A DNA stretch of 64,000 nt from Rhabditoides inermis (Eukaryota; Nematoda; Chromadorea; Rhabditida; Rhabditidae). The translations under genes were made by a program, and so were the position numbers. The notes below the pieces were generated by a model. It ran no database searches and was not told where the DNA came from. It worked only from the letters and a program-made list of their open reading frames with translations. Positions 37,035 to 48,582 of the stretch are shown one piece after another (positions within the stretch are counted from its first letter, which is position 1; every line of letters begins with the position of its first letter). The stretch covers positions 947,501 to 1,011,500 of the forward strand of contig CAWZYM010000020.1 in assembly GCA_963966185.1 (NCBI GenBank), read 5' to 3'.

Positions 37035-37688
37035 TCACTCGTTGCACTTGTTGATGTACTCCTTGAACTCTGCAAACAGAAATCGTATTTCTTCCCCTCT
37101 CTCGCGCGCTCACCCTCGAAGGAGATCTTGGCGTCTCCGTCCTTGTCCGCGTTCTTGATCGTGTTGATGAGGAAGCGGAGGTTGGTCTTGAAGATCGGGT
37201 CCTTCTGGTCGTTCTACAAGAAAGCGTGAGGGCGTGTCAACCAGCCGACAGTGGAGTGATTAGCAGTGAGAAAGAGAATGGAAGGGAGAGAGTGGGTACC
37301 TTGTCAGCGGAGAGGAGCATGCAGACGATGTCCTCCTTGGAGATGAATCCGGACATGTCCTTGTCGTGCTTGACGAACATCTCGCGCAGCTCGTGGTCGA
37401 AAAAACAATCATGAAACCAATTGTCAAATCGGAATACTGCATAGCTCACCAGAGTGCAGTCACTAGTTCACTTTGATCCTAGACACTCACCCCATCCTGA
37501 AGACATCGTAGAGGAAAGAAAGACTAACGTTCTACTACTGCACCCGCGTGTTTATATATCCGTGGATATAACGAGTGGAACTGTCGAGTCGAGTGTTTTC
37601 GTGGTGAGACACACATGTTTTGTTGAGTCAACGAGGTAAATAGGTAAATACAGTAGAGAGCGGCAGACTCACCCCAGGCGGCAGACAT
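37035..37688 (-). CDS. Small EF-hand calcium-binding protein
   Basis: Four exons in phase: 37688-37673, 37436-37300, 37213-37114 and 37069-37035, 95 residues. Start MSAAW, then DNWFHDCFFDHELREMF, a first EF-hand loop DKDMSGFISKED, a second loop DKDGDAKISFEE and the end FKEYINKCNE. Both loops carry acidic residues at positions 1, 3 and 12 (the second with D at 5), so both should bind calcium. The size fits a two-hand calmodulin-like or S100-sized protein; no closer family is recognised. It converges with the collagen gene (about 145 nt between stops). A 6-nt microexon (GATGGG near 37492) would also keep frame but is not needed. Confidence 0.8.
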
Positions 37689-37827
37689 GATGACTTGGTT
37701 CGAACGATGGAAAGTGCAGAGTGAGTGATTGGGGGCAGGGACCAAGTGCCGTCCCTCGCTCGTGTTGTCTGCGCCCTCCTCCCTCTCGCGCCCACTCTCT
37801 CATAATGAAGCGACTCTCTCGGGTGGT

Positions 37828-38007
37828 CTCTGATTGTCTGGTGCCTAATCGCCGTAGCTCAAATAGTAGCACCGCGGCTTTCGACAATCCCCAGGCCGTA
37901 TGACTGTATGCCTGCACTCTCCAACCCCACAGTCTCTCTCCCCTTCTCTGAACCACTTGACGGAAACCCCGCGACAGTAGCCCTTGGCCGAACCGTCACA
38001 ATACGTC

Positions 38008-38048
<41 letters not shown>
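37828..38048 (+). repeat. Direct repeat copy A (about 190 bp unique plus CT tract)
   Basis: Starts CTCTGATTGTCTGGTGCC and runs into a CT tract. It is repeated nearly exactly at 38352-38566, offset 524 nt. It lies between the EF-hand gene and the BIG3-like gene. Confidence 0.9.
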
Positions 38049-38050
<2 letters not shown>

Positions 38051-38060
38051 TTCTCTCTCT

Positions 38061-38087
38061 CACACTGTGTTCTCACCAAGTGAGTGC

Positions 38088-38127
<40 letters not shown>

Positions 38128-38253
38128 ACTTCAGATCCCTGTCTCTCTGGCGGATGCTGGTCGTGTGCGTCTACGAATCGGCGAACCCCTCGTTTGACGT
38201 CTCCATCGAGGCTGTCCGAGCGTGCACCAGCATGGTAAGGAGCTCTCTCGTAT

Positions 38254-38309
<56 letters not shown>

Positions 38310-38351
38310 CTCTTTCTCAACCCCTTTTTTCCAGCTGCAAGGCGTCTTGGC
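38061..38351 (+). pseudogene. Duplicated fragment of a BIG3-like exon region
   Basis: Matches 41853-42131 of the BIG3-like gene almost base for base: CACACTGTGTTCTCACC, a GA tract, the coding segment WRMLVVCVYESANPSFDVSI to ACTSM, its GTAAGG donor, a CT tract, CCAG and the first bases of the next exon (LQGVLA). Identity stops at the junction with repeat copy A'. The GA tract is 37 nt from the acceptor here versus 21 nt in the genic copy, which changes the frame, so the fragment is probably not used as an exon. Confidence 0.85.
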
Positions 38352-38531
38352 CTCTGATTGTCTGGTGCCTAATCGCCGTAGCTCAAATAGTAGCACCGCG
38401 GCTTTCGACAATCCCCAGGCCGTATGACTGTATGCCTGCACTCTCCAACCCCACAGTCTCTCTCCCCTTCTCTGAACCACTTGACGGAAACCCCGCGACA
38501 GTAGCCCTTGGCCGAACCGTCACAATACGTC

Positions 38532-38566
<35 letters not shown>
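38352..38566 (+). repeat. Direct repeat copy A'
   Basis: Second copy of the 37828-38048 unit, fused directly to the end of the duplicated exon fragment. Both copies end in a CT tract. Confidence 0.9.
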
Positions 38567-38573
<7 letters not shown>

Positions 38574-38849
38574 TTTCTCTCCCTCTCTCTCTCACTTTCA
38601 GTCGCACTCTAACAACTCGCCCTCACTTAGACACAACATATTTGCACACAATCAGTAAGCCATTAGCGAGACAATGGGAGCTCTCCAATATGTATTGCGA
38701 GGTGCTCACTACTATCACTGCATTATCCACTCACGAGCACACTAGACAAACATAGCAACTGTTTTCTGTTGCCACTCGAACCCTCGTGTGCACTTTTCAA
38801 CTTTTTTTTCCTGTGGTTATGAGAGTAGACTAGCTTTTTCTCTCAAAAA

Positions 38850-38885
38850 CTGTGGAGGAGAGCGAGAGAGTGAGTGAGAAAGAGA

Positions 38886-38940
<55 letters not shown>

Positions 38941-39000
38941 AGAGGGAGAGTGGGGGGGGGGAGAGAGAGAGAGGGAGAGAGAGGGGAGAGGGGGATACGA
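38850..39000 (+). repeat. GA-rich microsatellite
   Basis: A long (GA)n tract with G-rich interruptions upstream of the BIG3-like start. Open frames across it encode only Glu/Arg or Ser/Leu repeats and are not genes. Confidence 0.9.
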
Positions 39001-39631
39001 GATGTGCGTGCGTGAACCGCGAAGCTTCGTCGTCCCACACACTCTCTCAAACAAATACATACCAGCACGCGAAATTAATGGGAGGGAGGTGTATCGTGTC
39101 ACATGGGAAGAGAGAGAGAGAGAAAAGGAGCAGTGGGAGAAGGAGAAGAGGATGCTACACTAGAGGAGAGAGAGAGGCAGAGGAAAAAAGATGAGAGCTG
39201 AGACAGGGCGAGCGAAATCCGATTATGCCGTGTTATTGGTAGACGTCTCTCCTGTGAAAGCGGATTATATCATGCAAAGCAAAATAATAGAGTGAAAATC
39301 CTCTGGAATATCTCGTTTCTAGAAATGAAATGCACAGCGCACAGACAGGAGATGTGAGATGAGACTACGAAATGAATGAAACCCGCACACACGAATTCTT
39401 CCCCTTTCCGGAGCAACGTTCGCTTTCGTATTCGATGTCTCCTCTTCCGAATGATTCTCGCCTCCGGGAGTGTGTGTGTGTGCGTGGGCGTGGCTTGCCA
39501 TTGCGCCCCCAGGCTATATCGGGAATGCGTCGCGTGTCGCGTCGCGGCACACCAGCTGTGCGTATACTCTGCAGTTGCAGACCTCCGTCGTCGTCGCTGC
39601 CTTCTGACGTCAGCGCACGTCTTCTGGTGGG

Positions 39632-40337
39632 ATGGAGGCCGCGTTGCTGGGAATCGCTTCCACCGCCAAGCAACAGACGCTCAAGGATGCGGCCAACGCC
39701 GCCAAAGGTTCGCACGTCATTTGTTTTGTATGCATGTTCGTTTCCATCAGATACGCATTGTTGAGAATGTGTAGAATGGTTAGTTGTTGTTGTTGACGTC
39801 TCTATCGCTACGGCAACTCGCCGTTTCTCCGCGCCACGCTTGAGTTGGCCGACGTTGAATGTATCGAGTGGGCGCATCGCACAAAAACGAATGCCACACT
39901 GCCAAAACATAGCTAGTCTATAATGTAGACTCCATCTATAATGTAGACTCCATACACAACGTTGCATGAAAATGCAGCTGATATGTCATATAGCTCAATA
40001 GTGAACATACAACTTTTCAGAAGCCGTCTCGCACCTGTCGACTCACTCGGACACGTCTCCGTCGTATGTGCGAGACAAGTGTCTGACAGCCTTCGAACTC
40101 GCATTCGACGTCGCCACCGCCGAGAAGACGCAGCACTACGCCGTCGAGGGAGTACAGGTAGGCGCCAGCCAGACTCCGCCCACTCAAGCGACGCCCACTC
40201 AGGCACTTCTGCGCGACCCGCGATTCCACAGTCACACGATAGAGAACCCCGCGGATAGTCTCGCGTCGCAAGTGCTGCACTCGCTGAATGGGGTGGCGCA
40301 GTGGAACCACAAGCTGCAATGCCACTCACTCACCGTG

Positions 40338-40397
<60 letters not shown>

Positions 40398-40661
40398 TCC
40401 ACCCCACCCTTCTCTTCCAGCTGATCGTGGAGCTGATCTGCAGCGTGGAGCTGCGCGTGCCGCTTTCGTCCGTGCAGGAGGCACTCGAGGTATGTCACAG
40501 GAGGGGAGTGGATGTGTGATGTGTCGCCCAGCTGTGTCTTCGCGTGTACACCTCGTCCCGTGAGGAGTCCCCGAGGGTGTCCGCCCGCGCCGCCGCATCA
40601 CAACTCGTCACCAGCTACTGCACCAACAGATACGCCATATCGGTGAGGAGAGAGAGAGAGG

Positions 40662-40693
<32 letters not shown>

Positions 40694-42031
40694 GAAAGAG
40701 AAAGAGAGAGAGAGAGAGTAGAGAGAGAGAGAGAGAGTCCCTTACAGGAGGACGGTCAGTCGCACATCTCAGTGTACCTGGACGCGACTCTTCTGCTGGA
40801 GGCGACCCTCGCGCGGCTCGATCAGCTCAACACAGCCAGCGACCAGGCTGTCATACTACTAGGCACGTTTTTCTTTTTCTTTCAAGGTGTGGCTATTGTC
40901 CTCTCGATGATCTTCGTATAGAAAAGAGAATTAGCAGTGAGCACATCGCACTTTTGATTGCAAGTTGTGTGATTTTCAGACGCTGCCAACTCTCTCCTCT
41001 CCGCGCAGCCGCTTTCCATTCAGCAGCACGCACCTTTCGTCAATCTGCTATGGTGAGGCTTATTCCACTTCTGGGTTACCTTTGATGCATTGTATTTACC
41101 AAAACGTCCATTACAGGGAGAAGCTGTGTCCGATGTTGATTCGTATGCTGGGTGTTCCGGAGAAGAACTCTCCCTCCCCCTCCCCCGTCGCCCCCTCTTC
41201 CGATGAGCCAGTGGGGCAGGGTCAGATGGCTCGCTTCCCCCTCTCTCCAGCTGCCATCGCACACCCGGAAGCAACCAGGGCACTATACCTGTCAGTTACA
41301 ACTCTACCATTGAATAATGAAAGTAGCGTGATAGTACAAAGTAGTAGGATCCGCAGTAGTCCACTTCACTGTAGTCATTGTCGTTCAGGGTTATCGAGCA
41401 AGTGATTCGACTCATGGCCGATATGCCTTCTATGAATAGTGTAAGTTTTGGCATAAATGGAAATGCGGGACAAAATTCAATTGTAGGTTCTGGAAGCAGT
41501 GTTCCACAAGGCGTTTCTCTATCCAAAGATCGAGCAGCGAGGAGAGGCGATCAAAGTCATACGAAAGGTATTATTTCAATGAGACTTCACCCGCAAAACT
41601 TTTGCCCCATGGGAGGATCGAACTCCCGACCTCGGCATTTCTTACGAACGTATAAGTACCACGCGCTAACCGACTGCGCCAATGGGGCATGGCTGTAATC
41701 GGCGCGCAAGCGATAATGCGCCGGGACACTGTTTTGCTGCATGTTGGCTGCACTGTTTTCCACTGAAAAATGGAAACACGAACATCAATATGCGACTCTT
41801 CACATTCAGTCATTCAGATGCTTTCTTTGCCGGCTCGTCTCACTGATCTCGTGTCACACTGTGTTCTCACCAAGTGAGTGCAGGAGAGAGAGAGAGAGAG
41901 AGAGCACTTCAGGTCCCTGTCTCTCTGGCGGATGCTGGTCGTGTGCGTCTACGAATCGGCGAACCCCTCGTTTGACGTCTCCATCGAGGCTGTCCGAGCG
42001 TGCACCAGCATGGTAAGGAGCTCTCTCGTAT

Positions 42032-42083
<52 letters not shown>

Positions 42084-42967
42084 CTCTTTCTCAACCCCTT
42101 TTTTCCAGCTGCAAGGCGTCTTGGCCTTCTGCTCGGAGCCGCAGCTGAAGGAAGACATAACGGAACAGCTGCGGGAGATGTTCCCCGATATGCAGGCCGC
42201 TACAGTAGCCAGTGAGTCAAGTGTCCCTGGATATAGTTTCCTTATCCGTTCAGGCTTCGACACCAACATGCGCACTTCATCCGCCGCTACCATCGATTTC
42301 AATCGAGAGATATCTATCGAGGTTGACATTTACCGATTTCCTCATCCATTATATTCCATCTCTCAGATCCCCAGTCGTCTATCGTACAACCGCAGCGAGT
42401 CTACGGTGTCGGATGTGTTCGCGGCGGGACCCGACGAGGACATGTCGGGTGTGCTGAAGAAGCTGTCGAGGAAGCTGCTGGAGTGCGAGGACGTGCGAGA
42501 GAGTTGCGATGCGGACAACGAGGAGGAGGAGAGGAAGGAGTGGGAGCGGGTGGGTAGAAGGAGGAGGAGGACAATGAGGAGAGTATGTGCAGGAAGACTG
42601 CACGAGTGCGCGTTCGTTCGTCCGCGCTCTCTGCGAGGCTGTTCCCGAGTGGGAGTCAATGCGAGCCACTCTCAACGTCGATGAGGCCATTCTCACATTT
42701 GCCGCCAACTACTACAAAGGTGCGTCGTCCGGCAAAACTTTTGCCCCATGGGAGGATCGAACTCCCGACCTCGGCATTTCTTACGAACGTATAAGTACCA
42801 CGCGCTAACCGACTGCGCCAATGGGGCACGCTTTCACACGGCGCTGTTTACAGATTTCTGCGCGTCCACGAATCAGCAGTTTTTGGTGAACACTGACGCG
42901 CTTTATCTCACCGCAATCGCGTCACTGGCGCTCGCGAAACGAGGCGCCGACACTGTGACCTGGGTGA

Positions 42968-43008
<41 letters not shown>

Positions 43009-43578
43009 TGACTATTCTCCAGTCCATCTTCAAATCGTCCGTGCTCACCTCTGGTTGTATCGTCTACGTTTCGGAAGGATGGCTACAACAGGTAAGTATT
43101 AGGGGAGGAATGCCAATATGCTAATTCTCTAGGTCTACGACGCGGTGTGTGACTGTCCTCTCCCTCGCACTCTCCTCAAGCGATCCACCCTCGCTGACGT
43201 CATCGCCGACTACGACGGATTCGACTGCCACTTCCTGTCAGACGTCGAGAGACTGCAGAGGATATCCAAGGGTTCCAGCTCCTCGGAACCGCCGTGCTTC
43301 GATGGTGAGTGAGAGAAAGAGAAAGAGAGAGGAGAGAGAGAGAAGCTTCCCTTCCAGAGAAGCTCGCCGCTCGCTGGCTGGTCTCGTCCGCGTGGGACTG
43401 TATTGTCTCCATCCTCTCCACATTCCTCGGTATCAACAGGGCGAAAGTGCGGGCAAAGGCGAGTCGACCTTCTCTCATCCGATAGTACAGTAGCCCTTCA
43501 GGTGGTGGAGGGAATCGAGCGTGCCATCCAAGGCACGCAGACACTCGCCAACGTGGCACTCGTGCTAGGTAAGGAAAG

Positions 43579-43614
<36 letters not shown>

Positions 43615-43915
43615 GAGAGATGGGGAGAGAGAGAGAGAGAGAGAGAGATCACTGCGTTGCAGACCTGGGTTCTCGGTGCGGGTGGATCTTCGAGCGTCTG
43701 GTGGAGGCGTCGTGCGACGTGGATGCGCTTCGACAGGCGGCGGCGGAGGACGCGGCGCGGAATACAGCAGAGGAGTCGCGGCTGTCATCCGTCGCCAGAC
43801 TCGACCTGCTCTCCATGCAACTCGTACTCGACAGGGCCATGGTCGCCATACACTCGCCCGACTGCTGGAAGCATGTCGTCCGGTGAGCGCATCTCCCTCT
43901 CTCTCTCTTCCCCTC

Positions 43916-43968
<53 letters not shown>

Positions 43969-44989
43969 AATACTGTTTGTAGATGCACTGAATACGTGTG
44001 GGAGCTGGAGAAGTACATCTACGGGGCGCTGTGCTATGAGAAGCCGGCCGCGTCTCGGTTCACATTCAGCTGGAAGAAGGAGCCGGAGAAGGAGAGGGTC
44101 GATCGATCCGAGGAGGGACTGCCGGCAGCCGAGAGATCGGTGGGCATTCGAAGAATAGTAGAAAGTGCACATGGTAGAAACATATTCTCACAGCATCAAA
44201 GAGGAGGCTGCTTCTCGCAGTGTGCACTCTCCTACAACCCGTTTCAAGTGAACCAGTTGATAACAACGAGTTTAGATCGAGGCGGCGCTGGGTGAGCGCG
44301 AGCCGGGGCGGGACAACATCAACCGGGCGCTGTGCGTGTTGATAGCCAAGGTGGACAGGTTCTACCAGGAGGCGGGCAGCAGGCTCGACCTGTGCGCCCT
44401 CCGAGCACTCCTCCGGGCGGTGCTGGCAGCCAGCGAACACAGGTAGGGAGGGGAGGTGTACGGCCTGGACTCATGGATGTATGCAGGTTGTTCTACGCGG
44501 GCCTCGCCTGTCCCGCGCTCACACCCACAACTTCCCTACTCGCCAGGGTGTCGCAGGTTCGTTTTCAGGTTTTCACTTCTGAAGATAATGAAACGGAAGT
44601 AGAAACTGTATGTATGTTCAGCTGCTCGCCTCCCTCCCGAACCGTCCACTCGTGCATCAGATGCTAGTTTGGCCGGCGGTGGCACAACACTTTGTGCAGG
44701 TACGATACACTCACTGTCGTATCTAAAGTAGCGGTCAGTCTCTTCGAAACTCCCGTATCGATACTGACTTCGAAACGCCTTCGAAACACGACCAAACAGC
44801 GTGTTTCGAAAGCGTTTTGAAGGGGATGTTTTGAAGAGACTGACCACGTTTTCATAGGCTGCGTGCTGCGCGGACCCGGAGGTGTCTCGCCACTCGCTCA
44901 GCGCCCTCAACGACTCAGCCGCCCAGCTACTCCTCTCCGAGCCGGCGGGAGTGTGCTTTAACCACGCACTGCTCACTCCCTTCCAGGTA

Positions 44990-45034
<45 letters not shown>

Positions 45035-46505
45035 TTTCCCTCCCTACCACCCTCCCTCCAGTCCATCGTGTGTGCGGACACGTGTTCGGCGGAGACCCGC
45101 GAGCAGCTCGTTCTCTCGCTCGCCGACTTTGTCCGACAGAGGAGCGACCGGTTAGTTCTATCAAGTTCCGATCTTCCGATCATCCATAAAAACTGTTTCG
45201 ACTCACATGGTTGTGGTAAACAAATAGTCAGTCACGTATTTTCTTTTCAGTGTGGGTTCTGGGTGGAAGCCTCTGTTCGGGGCTCTGCGAGCAGTGCGCA
45301 CATCGGCCATTGCAAACGCCAGCGTCCACTGGACTGTGCTCGACCTCATCGCCACATATCTCTCTATCAACAAGTGGTATGTTCTCCTAACTCCCCCTCT
45401 CCTCTCACCACACTCTTTCAGCGCGGTACTGTCCTGGTCCCTCTCCGACTGCATCACGTGTATAGTGCACTTCCTCCAATCGTCGTGCGACGGCGAGCCG
45501 GCGGAAGTGGGCGTGGCCGGGGAGGGCGGGGCGGTGGAAAGGCGGACGACGAGCGAGGACAACGGCGAGATCCGGCTGGTGCTGGAGGAGGGGAGGGAGG
45601 AGACGCAGGGGGAGCTGGACGAGCAGCTCAGCCGGGCCGCACTCAAACTCATCGCCCCCATACACGCGGTGCTGCTCAACCTCTACAACACACCACACAT
45701 ACCCAACCACAACCTGGTGACGAGGTAGGGGAGAGAGAGAGAGAGAAGGAGAGGGAGAGAGAGAGAAAGAGAGAGGGGACAGTGAGAGAGAGAGAGTGTG
45801 TTTCAGACTGGCAGTTCGGTGTGAGCACGCAGAGTGTGTAGAGTGGAAGTGTCCGTCCTCCTCCCTCCCTCCTCTCTCCTCTCTCCTCGACCCTGTTCTA
45901 TTCGCCCATTCAGCTGAGACGCACGTGGAAACTCTAGACGCCCTCATAGACGGTTGGTATATAGAGTAGAAAGAAAGAGATCTTCGATGTGTTCAGCTCC
46001 CGCGCCCTCTTCCCCGTTCTCCACGCGGGCCTCGCACGAGCGCGCGTCGCTCGAGCTGCAGTTCTCCCTGCTGGAACAGCTGGCTGGTCTGCTGCGCACC
46101 GCGCCCCTCTCCGTCCAGGCCGCACTCCCAGCAGCCATACACGACCTCCTGCACAGGATACGCGACAGCAGCGTCGGTATGGCTCTATTCTCCACCCCCC
46201 CCTCTCTCTCTCATCAATCCTCTCCAGGCACGGAGATCGCTGCGTACTGTGTGTCGACGCTGCTGCTGCCGCACGTGCAGAAGTGGCTGCGGACAGCGGT
46301 GGAGTCGGCGGATCGGGCGGAGCGAGACCGGGACAGACAGCCGGAGAGGGACGGCGAGAACAACCTCAAGCAGGCCATCGGCACCTGCACGCAGATCGTC
46401 GTCGATCTGGTCGAAGCTAATCCGGGTAAGAGAAAGAGAGGGAGAGCGAGAGAGAGACAGAGAGAGAGAGAGAGGGAGAGCGAGAGAGAGACAGAGAGAG
46501 AGAGG

Positions 46506-46541
<36 letters not shown>

Positions 46542-47072
46542 GAGTGAGAGAGAGAGAGAGAGAGAGGAGCAAAAGAGCAAAAAAGGAAAATTAAGAACAG
46601 ATGAAGGTATATAAAACATTTCTATTGAGGCGGCGAGTGGGAGACGCGTCTTGTGTCAGACATGCTGCGTCTCTCGGTGGCGTGCTGCGCGGCCTCTTGT
46701 GTGACGGCTCGAGTGGGCGCAGCCGCCCTCCGCCACCTAGCCTCTCTCGCACCCCGACTCGCACCCTCCCACTGGCAGCTGCTCGCCAACGCGCTATGGC
46801 ACGCCACGTGAGTCGATCGAAACAGTGTATCTAATGAAGAAACGAGTATTCATCACCTTCTCTTCTTCATTCTCTCGTGTTATCATATCTCGGAAATTTG
46901 GTAATGTGTATGTGATTCGTTCAGGTCGGCGACGCTGTTCCCGGCGCGCCAGCTGCTGTCATTCGTGGAGGGCGAGGGAGGGGAGAGCAGAGTGCTCGCG
47001 GAGGGACCACACAGGGTGTGCGGAAGGATCAGACTACTCGCCGCGCAGGTGGACGCCCCCCACCTCTCACTC

Positions 47073-47126
<54 letters not shown>

Positions 47127-48352
47127 GTTTCTCTCCCTCTCTCAGTCACTCTCATCTTCCTTAGGTGTTCCTCGTGGACAGCCAGCTGTCGTCTCTCTCG
47201 CAGGAAGACGAGACGGAGGAGGAGTCTGCCGATGACGTGTACCTCCTTCTATGGAAGGGCGGCGGGGAGCGACACCGCCTGCCTCTCTCCTCCCTCATCC
47301 AGGCCCTCCTTGCACACCAACAGCTGCTCCAGCTCATCGGACAGCTGCTCGTCGGCCCCGCCCCCTCACACCCCGCCCCCGCCGCACTCGCCGGGGTACT
47401 GTTGGGCGGGGGAGTGGACGCTGCGCCGACGGAAGAAGCGCGGACCACCATGTACCATTGTCTCGACGCATCCTTCCAGGTGAGAAGAACGGCCAAGCAG
47501 AGCCATCCTATACTGTTCCAGGTGGCTACCGAGTGGACGGGCTGCGACTCTCTGTTCGGTCTGCTGTCTCGACTGCTCGCTCTTCCCGCGCCCTCCCTCC
47601 ACAAACAGGCAGTCGCCAGCGGGTCGCTCAAGCTGTTCGCCATGTTCGACGCGGCCATCAAGGACCGAGGGTGCGCAGCCCTGTGTCCTTCCCTCTCTCA
47701 TCTCCTCCTTTCAGCTCCTTCTCTCCCCTCATCCAGTGTCACAGCCGACTGGTGGTCGAGTTGGAGCGGGCGGAGAGAGCCGCGGGAGAGGAGCGACAAG
47801 CCACCGCCATTCGAGAATACACACAACAGGTATGTCTACGTATCTTGTCAACATTTACAACACATCTTCAGAAGTTCGAGTTCATCCTCGTCGACGGTCT
47901 CCCAAATGGTGAGGCGGAGAACGGAGACTCGCCGGCGCATCCCAAGAAGAAGCTCTATCGATTCGTCACAGACGGACAGATCGAAAACTATCTCAGCGGT
48001 GAGACACACACTCACTCAATACAATGATTCTACTATTTCAGAATACCAAAAACAACGTCCGGTCGGGATTGCTCCGAAAACCAAAGAGAGGAAGAACCCA
48101 TTCGGAGACAAGCAGGGCACGTCCACGCCTCCTTCAGAGGAGCAGCCGTCTCCCTCACTGCTCCGTCTCATATCCCTCCGCCAGCTGGCACTCCTCCCTC
48201 CCCAACTGCTCCTCTCCTCTCCCAGCTTCTCCTCCCTTCTCCCCTCCTTCCTCCCATCTGTCACATCTCTTCTCACCGCGTCTCCCGATCTCACAGTTCG
48301 CCTCTTTGGCGTAGCGTTCCTTCAGAAAGTCATCGACAGTAAGAATGAGTAG
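39632..48352 (+). CDS. BIG3/ARFGEF3-like giant HEAT-repeat protein
   Basis: About 30 exons, roughly 1,600 residues. Start MEAALLGIASTAKQQTLKDA (39632-39707), then VRDKCLTAFELAFDVATAEK (from 40021), QVLHSLNGVAQW, LIVELICSVELRVPLSSVQE, LWEKLCPMLIRMLGVPEKNS, FHKAFLYPKIEQRGEAIKVI, SIEAVRACTSMLQGVLAFC, DFCASTNQQFLVNTDALYLT, CIVYVSEGWLQQVYD, HSPDCWKHVVRCTEYVWELE, RVGSGWKPLFGALRAVRTSA, CVSTLLLPHVQKWLR, LRLSVACCAASCVTARVGAA, AAQVFLVDSQLSSLSQ, KFEFILVDGLPNGEAE and LTVRLFGVAFLQKVIDSKNE stop. Order and motifs parallel human ARFGEF3 throughout (UWRPLFSAL-, HNPDCW-, QQVFMLDTQ- like sites). Human BIG3 lacks ARF exchange activity and regulates insulin granules. I see no intact Sec7 catalytic motif. Introns carry many AG/CT tracts and two antisense tRNA genes. 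Confidence 0.8.
41603..41688 (-). tRNA. tRNA-Ile(UAU) with intron, copy 1
   Basis: 86 nt. Acceptor GCCCCAT pairs with ATGGGGC plus discriminator A; D-arm GCGCAGTCGGTTAGCGC; anticodon stem TGGTA/TGCCA-type around CTTATA-A with anticodon TAT; T-arm GGGAG-TTCGATC-CTCCC. A 12-nt intron (CGTTCGTAAGAA) follows the anticodon's 3' neighbour at the canonical position, as in other animal tRNA-Ile(UAU) genes. It lies antisense in a BIG3-like intron. Confidence 0.95.
42742..42827 (-). tRNA. tRNA-Ile(UAU) with intron, copy 2
   Basis: Identical in sequence to the copy at 41603-41688, including the 12-nt intron and the flanking AAACTTT on the 3' side. It also lies antisense in an intron of the same host gene, about 1.1 kb away. 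T-run terminator sequence (TTTTGC / AAAAGTTTTGC) follows the 3' end. Confidence 0.95.
46430..46570 (+). repeat. Intronic (GA)n tract
   Basis: Irregular GA repeat with C and T interruptions, beginning a few bases after a GTAAGAG donor of the BIG3-like gene. Confidence 0.9.
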
Positions 48353-48582
48353 AGTAGAATAGATTCGACTCGTCGCGGAGTTGCCTAGTCCTGTGTTGAC
48401 CACTGATCTCTTTTCTATCCGTGTAATCCCACTGTCGCTCCAGCAGTGCACATATCCTTCCAGGTTGTCTATTGCCCTTTCCCATATAAAGATCTCTATT
48501 CCACAACCATACTCGTTTATCAACAAAGATCATACCAAACAATCATAATCAAAACAATAAATAACACAAACACGGGAATAGG

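Noticed and set aside
37485..37500. 6-nt microexon (GATGGG) in the EF-hand gene
   Set aside because: It keeps frame, but direct joining of the flanking exons also does, so it is unnecessary.
37858..37910. A-box-like TAGCTCAAATAGTAGCA in the duplicated 190-bp unit
   Set aside because: No B-box or T-arm follows, so I do not call a tRNA.
38061..38351. Duplicated exon as a working alternative first exon of the BIG3-like gene
   Set aside because: Its GA tract length puts the coding part out of frame from the natural acceptor, and the next exon is cut after a few codons.
40850..40895. GC donor after VILL in the BIG3-like gene
   Set aside because: A GT donor at 40893 (CAAG/gtgtgg) also keeps phase, so a GC intron need not be invoked.
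43440..43500. GC donor (AAAG/gcgagt) in the BIG3-like gene
   Set aside because: The upstream GT donor (AAA/gtgcgg) gives the same phase.
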